From an uncultured Christensenella sp. (lineage in GTDB: Bacteria > Bacillota > Clostridia > Christensenellales > Borkfalkiaceae): a stretch of DNA of 64,000 bases. The notes beneath the pieces were generated by a model that made no database searches, was not told where the DNA came from, and saw nothing but the letters and a program-made list of their open reading frames with translations. Positions within the stretch are counted from its first letter, which is position 1; the number at the start of each line of letters is the position of its first letter. Shown piece after piece: positions 52,101 through 58,405 of this stretch. The translations under genes were made by a program, and so were the position numbers. The DNA lies in the NCBI GenBank assembly GCA_910579525.1, contig CAJTUK010000001.1, positions 310,001 through 374,000 on the forward strand, written 5' to 3'.

Positions 52101-52831
52101 ACGGAGTATTCTTCTGCGTTTTTAATGGTTTTTTCGTTTAAAACGTAAACGGAGAATTCCGAAGGCGGGAAGCCGCGCCACTCGATAAATTTTTCGACGT
52201 CGGTTTTAGACGCCTTATCGGTGGACCATTCGCTGTTCATCTTGTCGAACTTGCCTACGGCGGGGCGCCACATAATTACGCCCTTATCCGAATTTACGCA
52301 GTATTGGGTAGCCTTATGCGAAAAGCCGTCGGCAATGTCGCAGGAAATGAGAATACCGTTATAGTACTGTTTGTAAGTTTCAACGTGCTGGTCGAATCCC
52401 ATTGCGTTTACGTCCGAGGACATCTCCGACGACCAGTGAGACTGGCGTTGAAGCACATAGTTCATAAACCCTACGTTCTGAACGATTGTGTAATCCATAG
52501 GACTACCCGCATTATCGGGGAGCTCGTAACATACGGTTTTATAGCCGGTGTAGCTCGTACCCTCGTCCCCGAGGAAAGCGCCGGCGCCTATCGCGCCTAC
52601 CGACGCCACAACCGTAACGCATGCCAAAGCCGCCGCAGCCTTACGCATACGGCGAACGTGTTTTAACGCGAGGGGCTTGCGCCTTTTTACGCGCGCTTCT
52701 CCCTCGGCAAGGTCATTCTTTTTATCATGCAGCCCCGCACTGCGGTTGGTATTTTTCTCACGTTTGCTGAATTTGTAGCCCGCGGTTTTTACCTCTTTTA
52801 GCTGTACGTCAGCCGAAATATTTTTTTTCAT
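46136..52831 (-). CDS. Very large membrane-attached repeat protein (2231 aa)
   Basis: I do not recognise the main part. The first 60 residues are hydrophilic and basic, then one hydrophobic segment (AAAALACVTVVASVGAIGAGAF, about 66-88) acts as uncleaved anchor or late signal peptide. From about residue 390 to 1080 a unit of roughly 190 residues occurs four times; each contains L-x-LNG-x-A-x-I followed by G-D-L-x-V-Y-Y and LYV-x-DG-x-x-KY, for example LDLNGVAHIVLKDGKFDG and LYVTDGTVKYMI. The alternating pattern suggests long amphipathic beta-strands. Residues about 1900-2100 resemble Listeria-Bacteroides (InlB B-type) repeats: FGGYYDNPEFKG and TYYINWIGKTVNVTY. There is no C-terminal anchor. 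AAGGAT precedes the ATG. Monocistronic, with its own promoter and terminator. Confidence 0.85.
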   Translation of the reverse strand: MKKNISADVQLKEVKTAGYKFSKREKNTNRSAGLHDKKNDLAEGEARVKRRKPLALKHVRRMRKAAAALACVTVVASVGAIGAGAFLGDEGTSYTGYKTVCYELPDNAGSPMDYTIVQNVGFMNYVLQRQSHWSSEMSSDVNAMGFDQHVETYKQYYNGILISCDIADGFSHKATQYCVNSDKGVIMWRPAVGKFDKMNSEWSTDKASKTDVEKFIEWRGFPPSEFSVYVLNEKTIKNAEEYSVTQNSEGNFEMTLELNVGLSSAEAEFAADCYYVKQMKATGDLPSLPSIKKTSLTYVFDKDWRVLSFEINDEYTAMGAIPCSSKTNVTYDYGEENAKNSFYEDYFKKYEDIASSGIVEEAPSAATYLGAAFGSVLTDGGVFKVDLTIDNLELNGVAYVGMKNKKLTDLRVRLGDISVFMDSENVLYVSDGSAKYKLNAGALFAPAEQTKAAGGSFSLDTDALMQQIMNGKFTVGENSTLLETVLDILGLKINLSFNFIPGEGTVALDYCAAEIPVGDKLIKAELRFGTEGDIPAKPADISGYTDILNDGLTVDIDASLGGLKLDGFAHIAMRAGEFKGIYAELGDLSVYYDYSADMLGLSDGKVNYKFGLSALKNGGADLSSFFVGADINGVISQIIHNLSAGDGKINTQAGLEVLGQTVTAALGVRLADGIKIDASVNAFGQDINVSLALVNADVTLPDLSKYTDVLNEGLTLGLNIKLDKLDLNGVAHIVLKDGKFDGLRAEFGGFGIYYYEGNLYVTDGTVKYMIPSSVFGGANGASTADSGLGNIIEEIVSALTFVNDGVSTKISSELFGKAITAEIKVNLFGGFSVDADINVKDFVESGNASNPSDLKIKLVAGFTNEKVDLPADLGEYVDILNGEITVDASLTLDKADLNGKITIALNRGKLKSVRAVFGDLRVDFESDSQILYIAVGSTKAFVNMSQIPFGTADMSAAFGGSLVEIFGGDAAKLVCELLSNLSAGLREISTSANINVLNSVIPANLTLVLPAEGESTKIKADVMLFGVSIKAAVNLTADSLPELSVGEKEGYYDALKQPFEVFNAAVGGRITANVTGTLYDYSNDYLSSSRLKYEFEASLEYDSGKNYINDGETAVNPLYLRFNLALTAKNVKDDSLYLDLLVMDANPVSTDGNGKTQGGYFTDGVMDVYVSLSNRAGGTPLKLYADMNEILTLVSMVGAAANLDSISFENNAQLTEAVNKISQLIDEHLIDKYISHTKDQFSSLGDSLIPQILGKSLNEFINELFSGFATVKEDGGEKLDLSKTYIDSVTYGDNTLNIVLNSSAVYNTPFEKEDYLNVVISKDVLENGVNRLGGIELNNVYFGKNNVNSLDMNMLLNYGEIEKPDNSSGLSGYLNAYGADTLLKALVNSASHETGLNDDGSKNYELNHTYLLSGNIGADIKVSWLFNASLVNLNLDVKTLKVVIKEDNSVYADAHIVYNYNATVKKGNGELYLSIMNDMAFIKRVIGGAEETRVMPVSAFLGDLLNQIDWMFKFDGLLEQISGLIPEGSGGANLENKDYGELLDYVLPVYKFTESGNSACWEIKIGGTNRILGDIIGKEIDDIPVKFNAVKNDGLYTVTGLEVPKSMLNLGGGAKVYLNANFTYDNPHEVLADGKEDTSEDLINGALPELKNNGWHQVLGGESFQEIKAKTDWDLLLKETGKTYLDFNNSPLAIAYINFEYAADTDNSSFIGFGERQLVLYNTSTNTVYTKISVPELPKGLDTENRKLDWNYGLIVRDEDNVVCRAEFMNTYKVTVESSVKINGDYSEGEDGIFRKTEEKAYKVIYLKKDILFTDENGVTYGLLGYTLKGSDALVNFDYTGTDADGDACFAAIVDKDETYVAVWDIFYEVRFLIPERDGLPEEEITVHYYAGEKLSDRLPEIPEFKGHTGRWVYTDVTVNPDMTAEQRVIRAEYTVNNYTVTVCGSQNAEGFVEDGSGAFVNAFTADYGAQITLEPVKPVSNGFIFGGYYDNPEFKGEPITAFTLENDVTYYINWIGKTVNVTYKSDLPFASGKTENGLCTLNASYRYGVEENLLGFSDSQNILLGWFMESTGEDGSVSYIYIKDIAALKEVLLSSLDDKDGVSVTLCAVWIDSLEVEITKAERKFQLIQQSWTIEGNYSGAQYASAMSERVAVAAGVRRVAEYRIELSKKLTGSGVDALTGFAELNGNTFGIKNKGCANSCTEGGARVKVSFNLGNENIILLEKANYKQI

Positions 52832-52884
52832 ATCTATCCTTAAAACGGGAAAACCCGTTTATCCGCAATTATATATATGAGCAC

Positions 52885-52913
52885 AGTTTATACTGTTTAT
52901 GACAAAATGTCAA
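52885..52913 (-). promoter_or_regulatory. Promoter of the 2231-aa protein gene, with two small dyads
   Basis: Minus-strand TTGACA (52913-52908), a 17-base spacer and TAAACT (52890-52885). TGACA-3-TGTCA overlaps the -35 and ACAGT-4-ACTGT overlaps the -10. A short hairpin (AAACGGG/CCCGTTT) lies just before the ribosome binding site. The remainder of 52832-53085 has an AT-rich hairpin with T-run near 52922-52945 and no gene. Confidence 0.6.
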
Positions 52914-53085
52914 GTTTGTAATATCAAAATATGATATTTTTTTGTAAAAAATCGTGCATTTCTTGTAATTTTTGGATAGAATGTTTTAAATTAACAATTT
53001 TTTAACTGTTTTTGTCATAGTTTTAAGTGACAATGGGCATATTGTGTCACGGGCGCAAAAAGCGTTCATAAAAAAGTCGCACCGC

Positions 53086-53114
53086 TTGACATTGACGAAC
53101 CGCGGGTATATAAT
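53086..53114 (+). promoter_or_regulatory. Consensus promoter of the O-antigen-ligase-like gene
   Basis: TTGACA (53086-53091), a 17-base spacer and TATAAT (53109-53114), 34 bases before the ATG. Perfect hexamers. Confidence 0.88.
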
Positions 53115-53147
53115 TAAAAAAATTTTTACACACGAGCGAGAGAAATC

Positions 53148-54560
53148 ATGAAAGGTAACACAAAAAAAATTGCGCCGCAAAACGCGCTGAAAACGTTTAA
53201 AGAACTGCTTGCGTGGAAGTTTTTTCCGTTTATTACGGCGGCGTGGGTAATTGCGTGCTACTATCTCGGTCTGGACCTTACGGCAATTTATTTTTGCGTT
53301 GCGGTTGCCGTTGCAATGCTTTTGCTTCTCGGCGATTTGACCCCTCTCGTTCCTCATTTTCTGTTTTTCAACGTCATTGTTTCCTGCGAAAATACGCCGC
53401 TTGTAAAGGGGGGCGGCGGATCCGATTATTATTTGAGACTTGAAAATACCATTCAACTCGGGATTTTAATAGGGATTCTGGCGATTGCGATTATTGCAAG
53501 AATAGCCGTTTCGGTAAAAAACAAAAAATTCAAGCCCTCCCCTGTCTTTTTCGGCATTTGCGCGATGTGCGTTGCGTTTTTATTTAACGGAGTCGGCAGC
53601 GAAGGCTACGAAATAAAAAATCTCGGCTTTGCGGCGCTTTGGATATTCGTTATTTCAGGAAGTTTTGCCGTAGTTTCCATGAACACGGAACTTTGCGAGA
53701 AAAACTATAAATCAGTTGCTTACGGGTTTGTCGCTTTTTCCGCTCTGCTCGTTTTCGAACTGGCAATAAAGTACGCCGTCAATTTCGAAGAACTCACGGC
53801 GGGCGGGCAAATAAATCGCGAGCATATTATTATGGGCTGGGGCGTATGGAACAATATAGGTATGTTTTTTGCTATATGCGTTCCGCCCGTATGTCTGCTC
53901 GCCTCCAAATACAAATACGGATTTTTGTTTACGCTTTACGCCGCCATTCTCGTTTGTTGCGCGTTCCTTACGGGGAGCCGTCAGGCAATGCTCGGCTCGT
54001 CGTTTGCATTTGCCGCTTCGGCAATAGCGTTGCTTGTAAAGAGTAAAAACCGTTCCGGCAACGCGATAATTCTGGGCGCGATTCTGATAGGCGTTGTGGT
54101 GACAGTCGCGTGTACGTGGAACCACCTGATTGAAATAATCAACCGTCTTTTGAAGAACATATTCAGCGAAGACGGTTACAACGGCAACGGTAGAATGAGG
54201 CTAATAAAACTGGCTATAAATTACTTTAAATCCAACCCCGCGACGGGCTGCGGATTTTATGCTCCTTTCGAATCTTTCGAACTTGCGGGTATGGGCGGGA
54301 TTATCCCCACTTTTGCGCACAACACGGTTTTCGAAGTTTTAGGCACCTGCGGAATACTCGGCATCGTCGGTTACGCCGCGCACAGAATAACCACCGTTAT
54401 CGGATTTTTCAAAAAGCCTTCCGCCGACAAATTTTTTATGGCAACGTGCCTTTTGACGTTTATCATCATTTGCCTTTTCGACAACTATTTGTTCTATATC
54501 CTGCCTACCGCCGTTTACGGAGCGACGCTTCCGTTCGCTACGGGAAAGCAAAAAAATTAA
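53148..54560 (+). CDS. O-antigen ligase/polymerase-like membrane protein (Wzy/WaaL family)
   Basis: A 470-aa membrane protein with about eleven hydrophobic segments. The family pattern is a hydrophobic bundle, then TGSRQAMLGS near residue 285, a large extracytoplasmic loop holding GNGRMRLIKLAINYFKSNP and GCGFY, and the HNTVFEVLGTCGILG motif near residue 390. These proteins join sugar chains or polymerise repeat units on the outer face of the membrane; in a Gram-positive cell this would concern capsule, teichoic-like polymers or protein glycans. It starts at ATG 53148 with GAGAG before it. Monocistronic, separated by a divergent promoter region from the 2231-aa protein gene. Confidence 0.85.
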   Translation: MKGNTKKIAPQNALKTFKELLAWKFFPFITAAWVIACYYLGLDLTAIYFCVAVAVAMLLLLGDLTPLVPHFLFFNVIVSCENTPLVKGGGGSDYYLRLENTIQLGILIGILAIAIIARIAVSVKNKKFKPSPVFFGICAMCVAFLFNGVGSEGYEIKNLGFAALWIFVISGSFAVVSMNTELCEKNYKSVAYGFVAFSALLVFELAIKYAVNFEELTAGGQINREHIIMGWGVWNNIGMFFAICVPPVCLLASKYKYGFLFTLYAAILVCCAFLTGSRQAMLGSSFAFAASAIALLVKSKNRSGNAIILGAILIGVVVTVACTWNHLIEIINRLLKNIFSEDGYNGNGRMRLIKLAINYFKSNPATGCGFYAPFESFELAGMGGIIPTFAHNTVFEVLGTCGILGIVGYAAHRITTVIGFFKKPSADKFFMATCLLTFIIICLFDNYLFYILPTAVYGATLPFATGKQKN

Positions 54561-54576
54561 ATTTTATAAAAAATAA

Positions 54577-54605
54577 GACAGGTTGAAACTCAACCTGTCT
54601 TTTTG
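54577..54605. terminator. Terminator between convergent genes
   Basis: AGACAGGTTG (54577-54586), a four-base loop and CAACCTGTCT (54591-54600), then TTTTT on the plus strand and an A/T-rich flank on the other. It overlaps the last codons of the minus-strand gene ending at 54590. Confidence 0.78.
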
Positions 54606-55249
54606 TTTATAGAAGTTTGCGATTTGAAAATACTGTCGGGCGGAACGTATCCCCGCACCGAACAAAGCGGATAAACCGACGCACCCTTGCCTATTACCGA
54701 ACCGGGGTTAAGTACGCTGCCGCAACCTATTTCCGCATAGTCACCGACGAGCGCGCCAAGCTTTTTTAAGCCCGTTACCGCCTTTACCACGCACATATGC
54801 GCCGTTATCGCGCTTTTATCAGACTTGACGTTCGAGGTAACGGCTCCCGCGCCAAGGTGCGATTTATAGCCTAAAATACTGTCTCCCACATAATTAAAAT
54901 GTGGCGCCTGCACCCCGTCGAAGAGGACGGAATTTTTAATTTCGGTCGAATTACCGACTACGCAACCTTCACCTATCAACGTCGAACCGCGTATGAAAGC
55001 GCAGTGGCGAACCTCGGTACGCGCCCCTATTATGACGCTCTCGCCCAAATAAGCGGACGGCGCGATTATCGCGCTCTTATGCACCCAGACGTTATTGCCC
55101 GCGGATACGAAGTCCGAACCCAAAGTTTCGCCCAGAGCATTTATAAAAATTTTAAGTTCTTTGAAAACCTGCCAGTAAAATTGCAGTCCGTCGAAATAAT
55201 TTTTAGCGAGAGTATGCTTTAAATCAAGCATATTATCGGGGCAATTCAT
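54590..55249 (-). CDS. Left-handed beta-helix (hexapeptide repeat) protein, GlmU C-terminal-like
   Basis: A 219-aa protein. After about 45 helical residues it consists of hexapeptide repeats: VWVHKSAIIAPSAYLGESV, then VIIGARTEVRHCAFIRG, STLIGEGCVVGNSTEIKNS and VGDYAEIGCGSVLNPGSVI. This is the left-handed beta-helix fold of acetyl- and nucleotidyl-transferases. A nucleotidyltransferase domain is absent, so it is shorter than GlmU; similar proteins in Clostridia are often named UDP-N-acetylglucosamine pyrophosphorylase-like. Acyl transfer to a sugar nucleotide or glycan is plausible but unproven. The start is uncertain: ATG 55249 lacks a ribosome binding site and ATG 55231 is an alternative. 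It follows the small membrane protein gene by 28 bases. Confidence 0.82.
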   Translation of the reverse strand: MNCPDNMLDLKHTLAKNYFDGLQFYWQVFKELKIFINALGETLGSDFVSAGNNVWVHKSAIIAPSAYLGESVIIGARTEVRHCAFIRGSTLIGEGCVVGNSTEIKNSVLFDGVQAPHFNYVGDSILGYKSHLGAGAVTSNVKSDKSAITAHMCVVKAVTGLKKLGALVGDYAEIGCGSVLNPGSVIGKGASVYPLCSVRGYVPPDSIFKSQTSINKKTG

Positions 55250-55277
55250 AATTATATACTATTCGCCCGAAAAAAAA

Positions 55278-55484
55278 TTATTCCTCTTTATCGCCGCCGT
55301 TCTTCCTGTTTTTTAAAAACTTTATAAGCATTCTCACGGCGAGCACAACGCTCACAGCCCCCACCACCAAAAAGATAGCGCCGTTGGTGGAGTTTTCAGT
55401 GAGAAAATAATAAATCCCGAGCCCAGCGCAGGCAAGCCCGCAAACCGTATAAATAATAATTTGCAATATATCGGTATTTTTCAT
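55278..55484 (-). CDS. Small membrane protein, 68 aa, two predicted helices
   Basis: The product begins MKNTDILQIIIYTVCGLAC and has two hydrophobic segments, IIIYTVCGLACAGLGIYYF and GAIFLVVGAVSVVLAVRML, then a basic and acidic tail ending KNRKNGGDKEE. I do not recognise a family. The ATG at 55484 has AAAGGAT seven bases before it; the longer open frame upstream overlaps yggS on the opposite strand and is not credible. It is the first gene of a two-gene unit with the hexapeptide-repeat protein. Confidence 0.78.
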   Translation of the reverse strand: MKNTDILQIIIYTVCGLACAGLGIYYFLTENSTNGAIFLVVGAVSVVLAVRMLIKFLKNRKNGGDKEE

Positions 55485-55503
55485 AATTATAATCCTTTGG
55501 CAT

Positions 55504-55512
55504 ATTATAACA
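55504..55512 (-). promoter_or_regulatory. Extended -10 promoter of the small membrane protein gene
   Basis: Minus-strand TGTTATAAT (55512-55504), a TG-n-TATAAT extended -10. The -35 region is poorly matched. Confidence 0.5.
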
Positions 55513-55560
55513 CATATCGCCGCAAAAACAAATTGTTTAAAGGTTAAATATTCAAAAACG

Positions 55561-55589
55561 TTGACAGCGACCCGATTACAGGCTAAAAT
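55561..55589 (+). promoter_or_regulatory. Promoter of yggS
   Basis: TTGACA (55561-55566), a 17-base spacer and TAAAAT (55584-55589), 29 bases before the ATG. Confidence 0.85.
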
Positions 55590-55617
55590 CAAATAAAAAA
55601 GCAAACGAGGCAATAAT

Positions 55618-56289
55618 ATGACGGTAAGCCAAAATGTAAAAAAACTGCTGGAATCTCTGCCCGAAAAAAATGCGTTCGGCGAAAAAATTACGCTTGTTGG
55701 CGCGGTTAAACTGCAGTCGCCACAGGATATTAACGAGGCTATAACGGCGGGACTGACCGATATAGGCGACAACCATGTTCAGGAATTCCGCGACAAATTT
55801 TCGCTTATCGAAGGCAACCCGAAGCGACATTTTATAGGGCGTTTGCAGACGAATAAAATCAAATATCTTTTGGGAAAGGTAGATTTGTATCACTCGGTCG
55901 ACAGAATGAACCTTGCCGAGGAACTTTCTAAAAAGAGCTCGAACGCGGGCGTGATTTCAAATATACTCATACAGATAAATATAGGCAACGAGGAAACGAA
56001 GGGCGGTTTTGATTTTGAAGAAGCCGAAAATGCGTATGAAAAAATAAAAGCCATGCCCGCGTTAAAAATCGAGGGGCTGATGTGTATGTTGCCCGATACC
56101 GACGATTATGCTTTGCTTGAAACTCTTGCGGCTAATATGCGCGGGCTCTACGACAAACTGCGTAAAACCGACGCAAACTTCAAATACCTGTCTATGGGAA
56201 TGAGCGGCGATTATAAACTTTGTTTACAAGCCGGAAGCAATACGATAAGATTGGGTACGGCGATATTCGGAACTCGCAATTATAATTAA
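55618..56289 (+). CDS. yggS: YggS/PLPBP family pyridoxal phosphate-binding protein
   Basis: A 223-aa TIM-barrel PLP carrier involved in vitamin B6 and amino acid homeostasis. The PLP lysine lies in TLVGAVKLQSPQDI (about residue 31). The family motifs appear as IGDNHVQEF (usually GENYVQE), HFIGRLQTNK, LIQINIGNEETKGGF and YLSMGMSGDY. The lysine motif VGAVKLQ differs from the common VAVSKT, so it belongs to a divergent branch. Monocistronic, with a good promoter. CGAGG precedes the ATG. Confidence 0.93.
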   Translation: MTVSQNVKKLLESLPEKNAFGEKITLVGAVKLQSPQDINEAITAGLTDIGDNHVQEFRDKFSLIEGNPKRHFIGRLQTNKIKYLLGKVDLYHSVDRMNLAEELSKKSSNAGVISNILIQINIGNEETKGGFDFEEAENAYEKIKAMPALKIEGLMCMLPDTDDYALLETLAANMRGLYDKLRKTDANFKYLSMGMSGDYKLCLQAGSNTIRLGTAIFGTRNYN

Positions 56290-56302
56290 ATTTGTTTAAA
56301 CG

Positions 56303-56335
56303 TAAAAAAAAGCGTTGCCTTGCGGCAACGCTTTT
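56303..56335. terminator. Terminator between yggS and rpsR
   Basis: AAGCGTTGCC (56310-56319) pairs with GGCAACGCTT (56324-56333). Eight T follow on the minus strand and four on the plus strand, so it mainly ends the rpsF-ssb-rpsR operon. Confidence 0.88.
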
Positions 56336-56345
56336 AAATTTAAAA

Positions 56346-56600
56346 TTATTCGCCTTTGAAAGGAAGCAACGCCGCAACGCGCGCGCGTTTGATTGCCTTT
56401 GAAAGTTCCCTCTGGTGCTTTGCGCACGTTCCGCTCATACGGCGGGGGAGCATTTTACCGCTTTCGGTTACGAACTTTTTCAAACGGTTCGTATCCTTAT
56501 AATCGATAACTTCCACCTTTTCCTGACAGAATACGCAAACCTTTTTACGGGGTGCTCTTTTATAAGCCTTTTTTACGGGGGCAGTTTTATTTTCTTCCAT
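56346..56600 (-). CDS. rpsR: 30S ribosomal protein S18
   Basis: An 84-aa basic protein with the S18 core VIDYKDTNRLKKFVTESGK, then KMLPRRMSGTCAKHQRELS and KRARVAALLPF. VCVFCQEKVE near residue 22 and the later TCAKHQ give the cysteine-containing (zinc-binding type) form. It binds the platform with S6. AAGGAG lies before the ATG. Last gene of rpsF-ssb-rpsR. Confidence 0.97.
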   Translation of the reverse strand: MEENKTAPVKKAYKRAPRKKVCVFCQEKVEVIDYKDTNRLKKFVTESGKMLPRRMSGTCAKHQRELSKAIKRARVAALLPFKGE

Positions 56601-56620
56601 AATTATATCTCCTTGAAAAA

Positions 56621-57040
56621 TCAGAAGGGAATATCGCCGTCGTCGTCGAAGGGTTGAAGCTGGGGTTTAGCCCCGCCTCTCTGCGCGGGTGCGGGAGAAT
56701 CGTAAGAGTCGTCGTTAAAGCCGCCCTTGGGGGTCAAAAACTCTACGTCCTGTGCAACGATATCAACGCCCGTGCGCTTTACTCCCTGCGAATCTTCGTA
56801 GTTGCGGAGTTCTATAGAACCGCTTACCGCCACTTTTATGCCCTTTTTGGTATAGCGCGCCACCGTTTCGGCAAGGTTGCGCCACGCCACGCAATTGAAA
56901 AAGTCGGTCTTTCTTTCGCCGTCGGAACCGGAATAATTTCTGTTTACCGCTATTGAAAAACGGCAGATTTTTATTCCGCCCGAAGTTTCGGTAAGTTCGG
57001 GGTCACGGGTTAAATTCCCAATTAAAAATACTTTGTTCAT
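56621..57040 (-). CDS. ssb: Single-stranded DNA-binding protein
   Basis: A 139-aa SSB with the OB fold: MNKVFLIGNLTRDPELTET, FSIAVNRNY and FFNCVAWRNLAETVARY are typical. A short Gly/Pro/Gln linker leads to the acidic C-terminal tip DDDGDIPF, which recruits replication and repair partners. AGGAAG precedes the ATG. The position between rpsF and rpsR is the conserved Bacillota arrangement. Confidence 0.97.
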   Translation of the reverse strand: MNKVFLIGNLTRDPELTETSGGIKICRFSIAVNRNYSGSDGERKTDFFNCVAWRNLAETVARYTKKGIKVAVSGSIELRNYEDSQGVKRTGVDIVAQDVEFLTPKGGFNDDSYDSPAPAQRGGAKPQLQPFDDDGDIPF

Positions 57041-57058
57041 AAATTTCTTCCTAAAGTT

Positions 57059-57343
57059 TTACGCTTTTACCGTTATCATTCTTCTCAAAACTTCAACGGA
57101 CAAGTCGGAAATTCTTTCGATTTCTTTAACGACCGAACCGTCGGCTTCAAAAGTCATTACAGAGTAATCGCCTTCCGTCTTGTAGTTAATGGGATAAGCG
57201 AGTTTTTTGACTCCCCATTTGTCTACGGAAACAACCTTACCGCCCTTGGACGTAACTATGTCCTCGAACTTCTTTGAAAACGCTTCTTTAGCTTCGTCGG
57301 CAAGAGCGCTGTCAAGAACGTAAATCATCTCGTAAGTTTTCAT
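57059..57343 (-). CDS. rpsF: 30S ribosomal protein S6
   Basis: A 94-aa S6: MKTYEMIYVLDSALADEAK, then VDKWGVKKLAYPINYKTEG and YSVMTFEADGS. The frame is open to a GTG three codons upstream, but that GTG is part of the GGGAGGTG ribosome binding site, so the ATG at 57343 is the start. It heads the operon and has its own promoter and structured leader. Confidence 0.96.
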   Translation of the reverse strand: MKTYEMIYVLDSALADEAKEAFSKKFEDIVTSKGGKVVSVDKWGVKKLAYPINYKTEGDYSVMTFEADGSVVKEIERISDLSVEVLRRMITVKA

Positions 57344-57351
57344 GTTTTTCA

Positions 57352-57414
57352 CCTCCCGGACTTAATCGGCATACCACTTGCGGTATGCAAGGCATTGCGC
57401 GCCTGATAGCACGC
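57352..57414 (-). promoter_or_regulatory. rpsF leader, possible S6:S18 autoregulatory element
   Basis: The leader forms GCATACC (57388-57382) paired with GGTATGC (57375-57369) with CCG-containing flanks just before the ribosome binding site. In several phyla a CCG-bearing stem in the rpsF leader binds the S6:S18 dimer. The match here was judged by eye only. Confidence 0.4.
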
Positions 57415-57420
57415 CTTTAT

Positions 57421-57449
57421 ATAATACTTTATTTTATAAAACTTGTCAA
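57421..57449 (-). promoter_or_regulatory. Promoter of rpsF-ssb-rpsR
   Basis: Minus-strand TTGACA (57449-57444), a 17-base spacer and TATTAT (57426-57421). Confidence 0.85.
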
Positions 57450-57472
57450 CTCAATTTACCGCGTTGACCCGT

Positions 57473-58012
57473 TTAATTTGTTTCGGGAACATTACCGAGC
57501 AAACTTGCAAGATATGAAAGCGCTTCGGTAAGCTCGAGCTTACCCAAAGTCGTATCGGGTTTGCCGTCGAGATATTTTACGGGTTTTTCAAGGTCTTTAG
57601 GGTCGCTGAACTTCAAAAGCCCCGCGTTATGCAAGTCGTTCAAAGTGGAACTGCTCATATTTTGTGAAACGTTTGCAACCATATCCGTCAAATTTTCGAG
57701 CGCATAAGCGTTTTCGGTTCCGTTATTGTATAAAAGCATCTCCCACATACCCTGCGCTTTGCCGTAGGTGTAATATGTTCCGTCGAATTGCTGTTGGGTA
57801 AGTTTACCCTGTTCGTTGCCGTCGATATTTACCATAACGAACCTGTCGCCCTTCTTCTCGTAATAGATATACTCCTCTTTGTATTCTGTTGCGAGCTTCA
57901 TTTCTGCGGGGATAGGGGTTGCCAAATCATTGCCGTTTTCGTCTTTGGTCACCTTATAAATCTCTTCTGCGTAAAGTTCGTTAATCGTAAGCTTTGAAAT
58001 TTCTTTAGGCAA
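57473..58012 (-). pseudogene. C-terminal third of the doubly interrupted membrane-anchored protein
   Basis: This stretch is in the same frame as the two segments upstream and is separated from them by a single TAA (58013-58015). It reads LPKEISKLTINELYAEEI (a TTG could act as start but has no ribosome binding site) and ends with a normal stop 20 bases before the rpsF promoter. It contains a YYEKKGDRFVMVNID segment and YYTYGKAQGMWEMLLYNNG, similar in style to the N-terminal part. It is most simply the C terminus of one original protein of about 795 residues. Confidence 0.7.
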
Positions 58013-58405
58013 TTAGGATATTTTGGTGTTTTTAAGGCTCTTTAAAAGGAAGTTACCCTCGACCGCGTCCTTGCCCATAACGTCGCTCACGGTAAGGTCG
58101 TTCATCTTGGAAGAAAGTTCCGAAATTTTAACATCTTTAAGCGCTTCCATGAGGCTGTTTCCGCTTGTGTTTTTTACTATCTGACCTATAGTGAGCTCGT
58201 TTATGCCCTGCTCTATGTTATTTACGGTGTAATCGCCGAGAGTGTCGAGGAGCGAACCCTCTTCGATATTGGTTATAAGCTCCCTTATCGTTAATTTGTT
58301 TGAAAGCCCGTTTATTTTTCCGCTTATTTCGTTGATTGGAGTCGCGGGCACCTTTTCGCCGGTTTCGACTATAATAACCGAAGTTATTTTTCCGTCCGCG
58401 TCGAC
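58013..58405 (-). pseudogene. Middle segment of the doubly interrupted membrane-anchored protein
   Basis: This stretch lies between TAA at 58406-58408 and TAA at 58013-58015, in the same frame as both neighbours. It reads VDADGKITSVIIVETGEKV after the first stop. It then shows a run of short repeats with an LTI-x-EL or LTV-x-D-V core (LTIRELI, ELTIGQIV, LTVSDVM), the same repeat style as ITVADLMDGF in the N-terminal part. It has no ribosome binding site or good start of its own. Confidence 0.7.
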
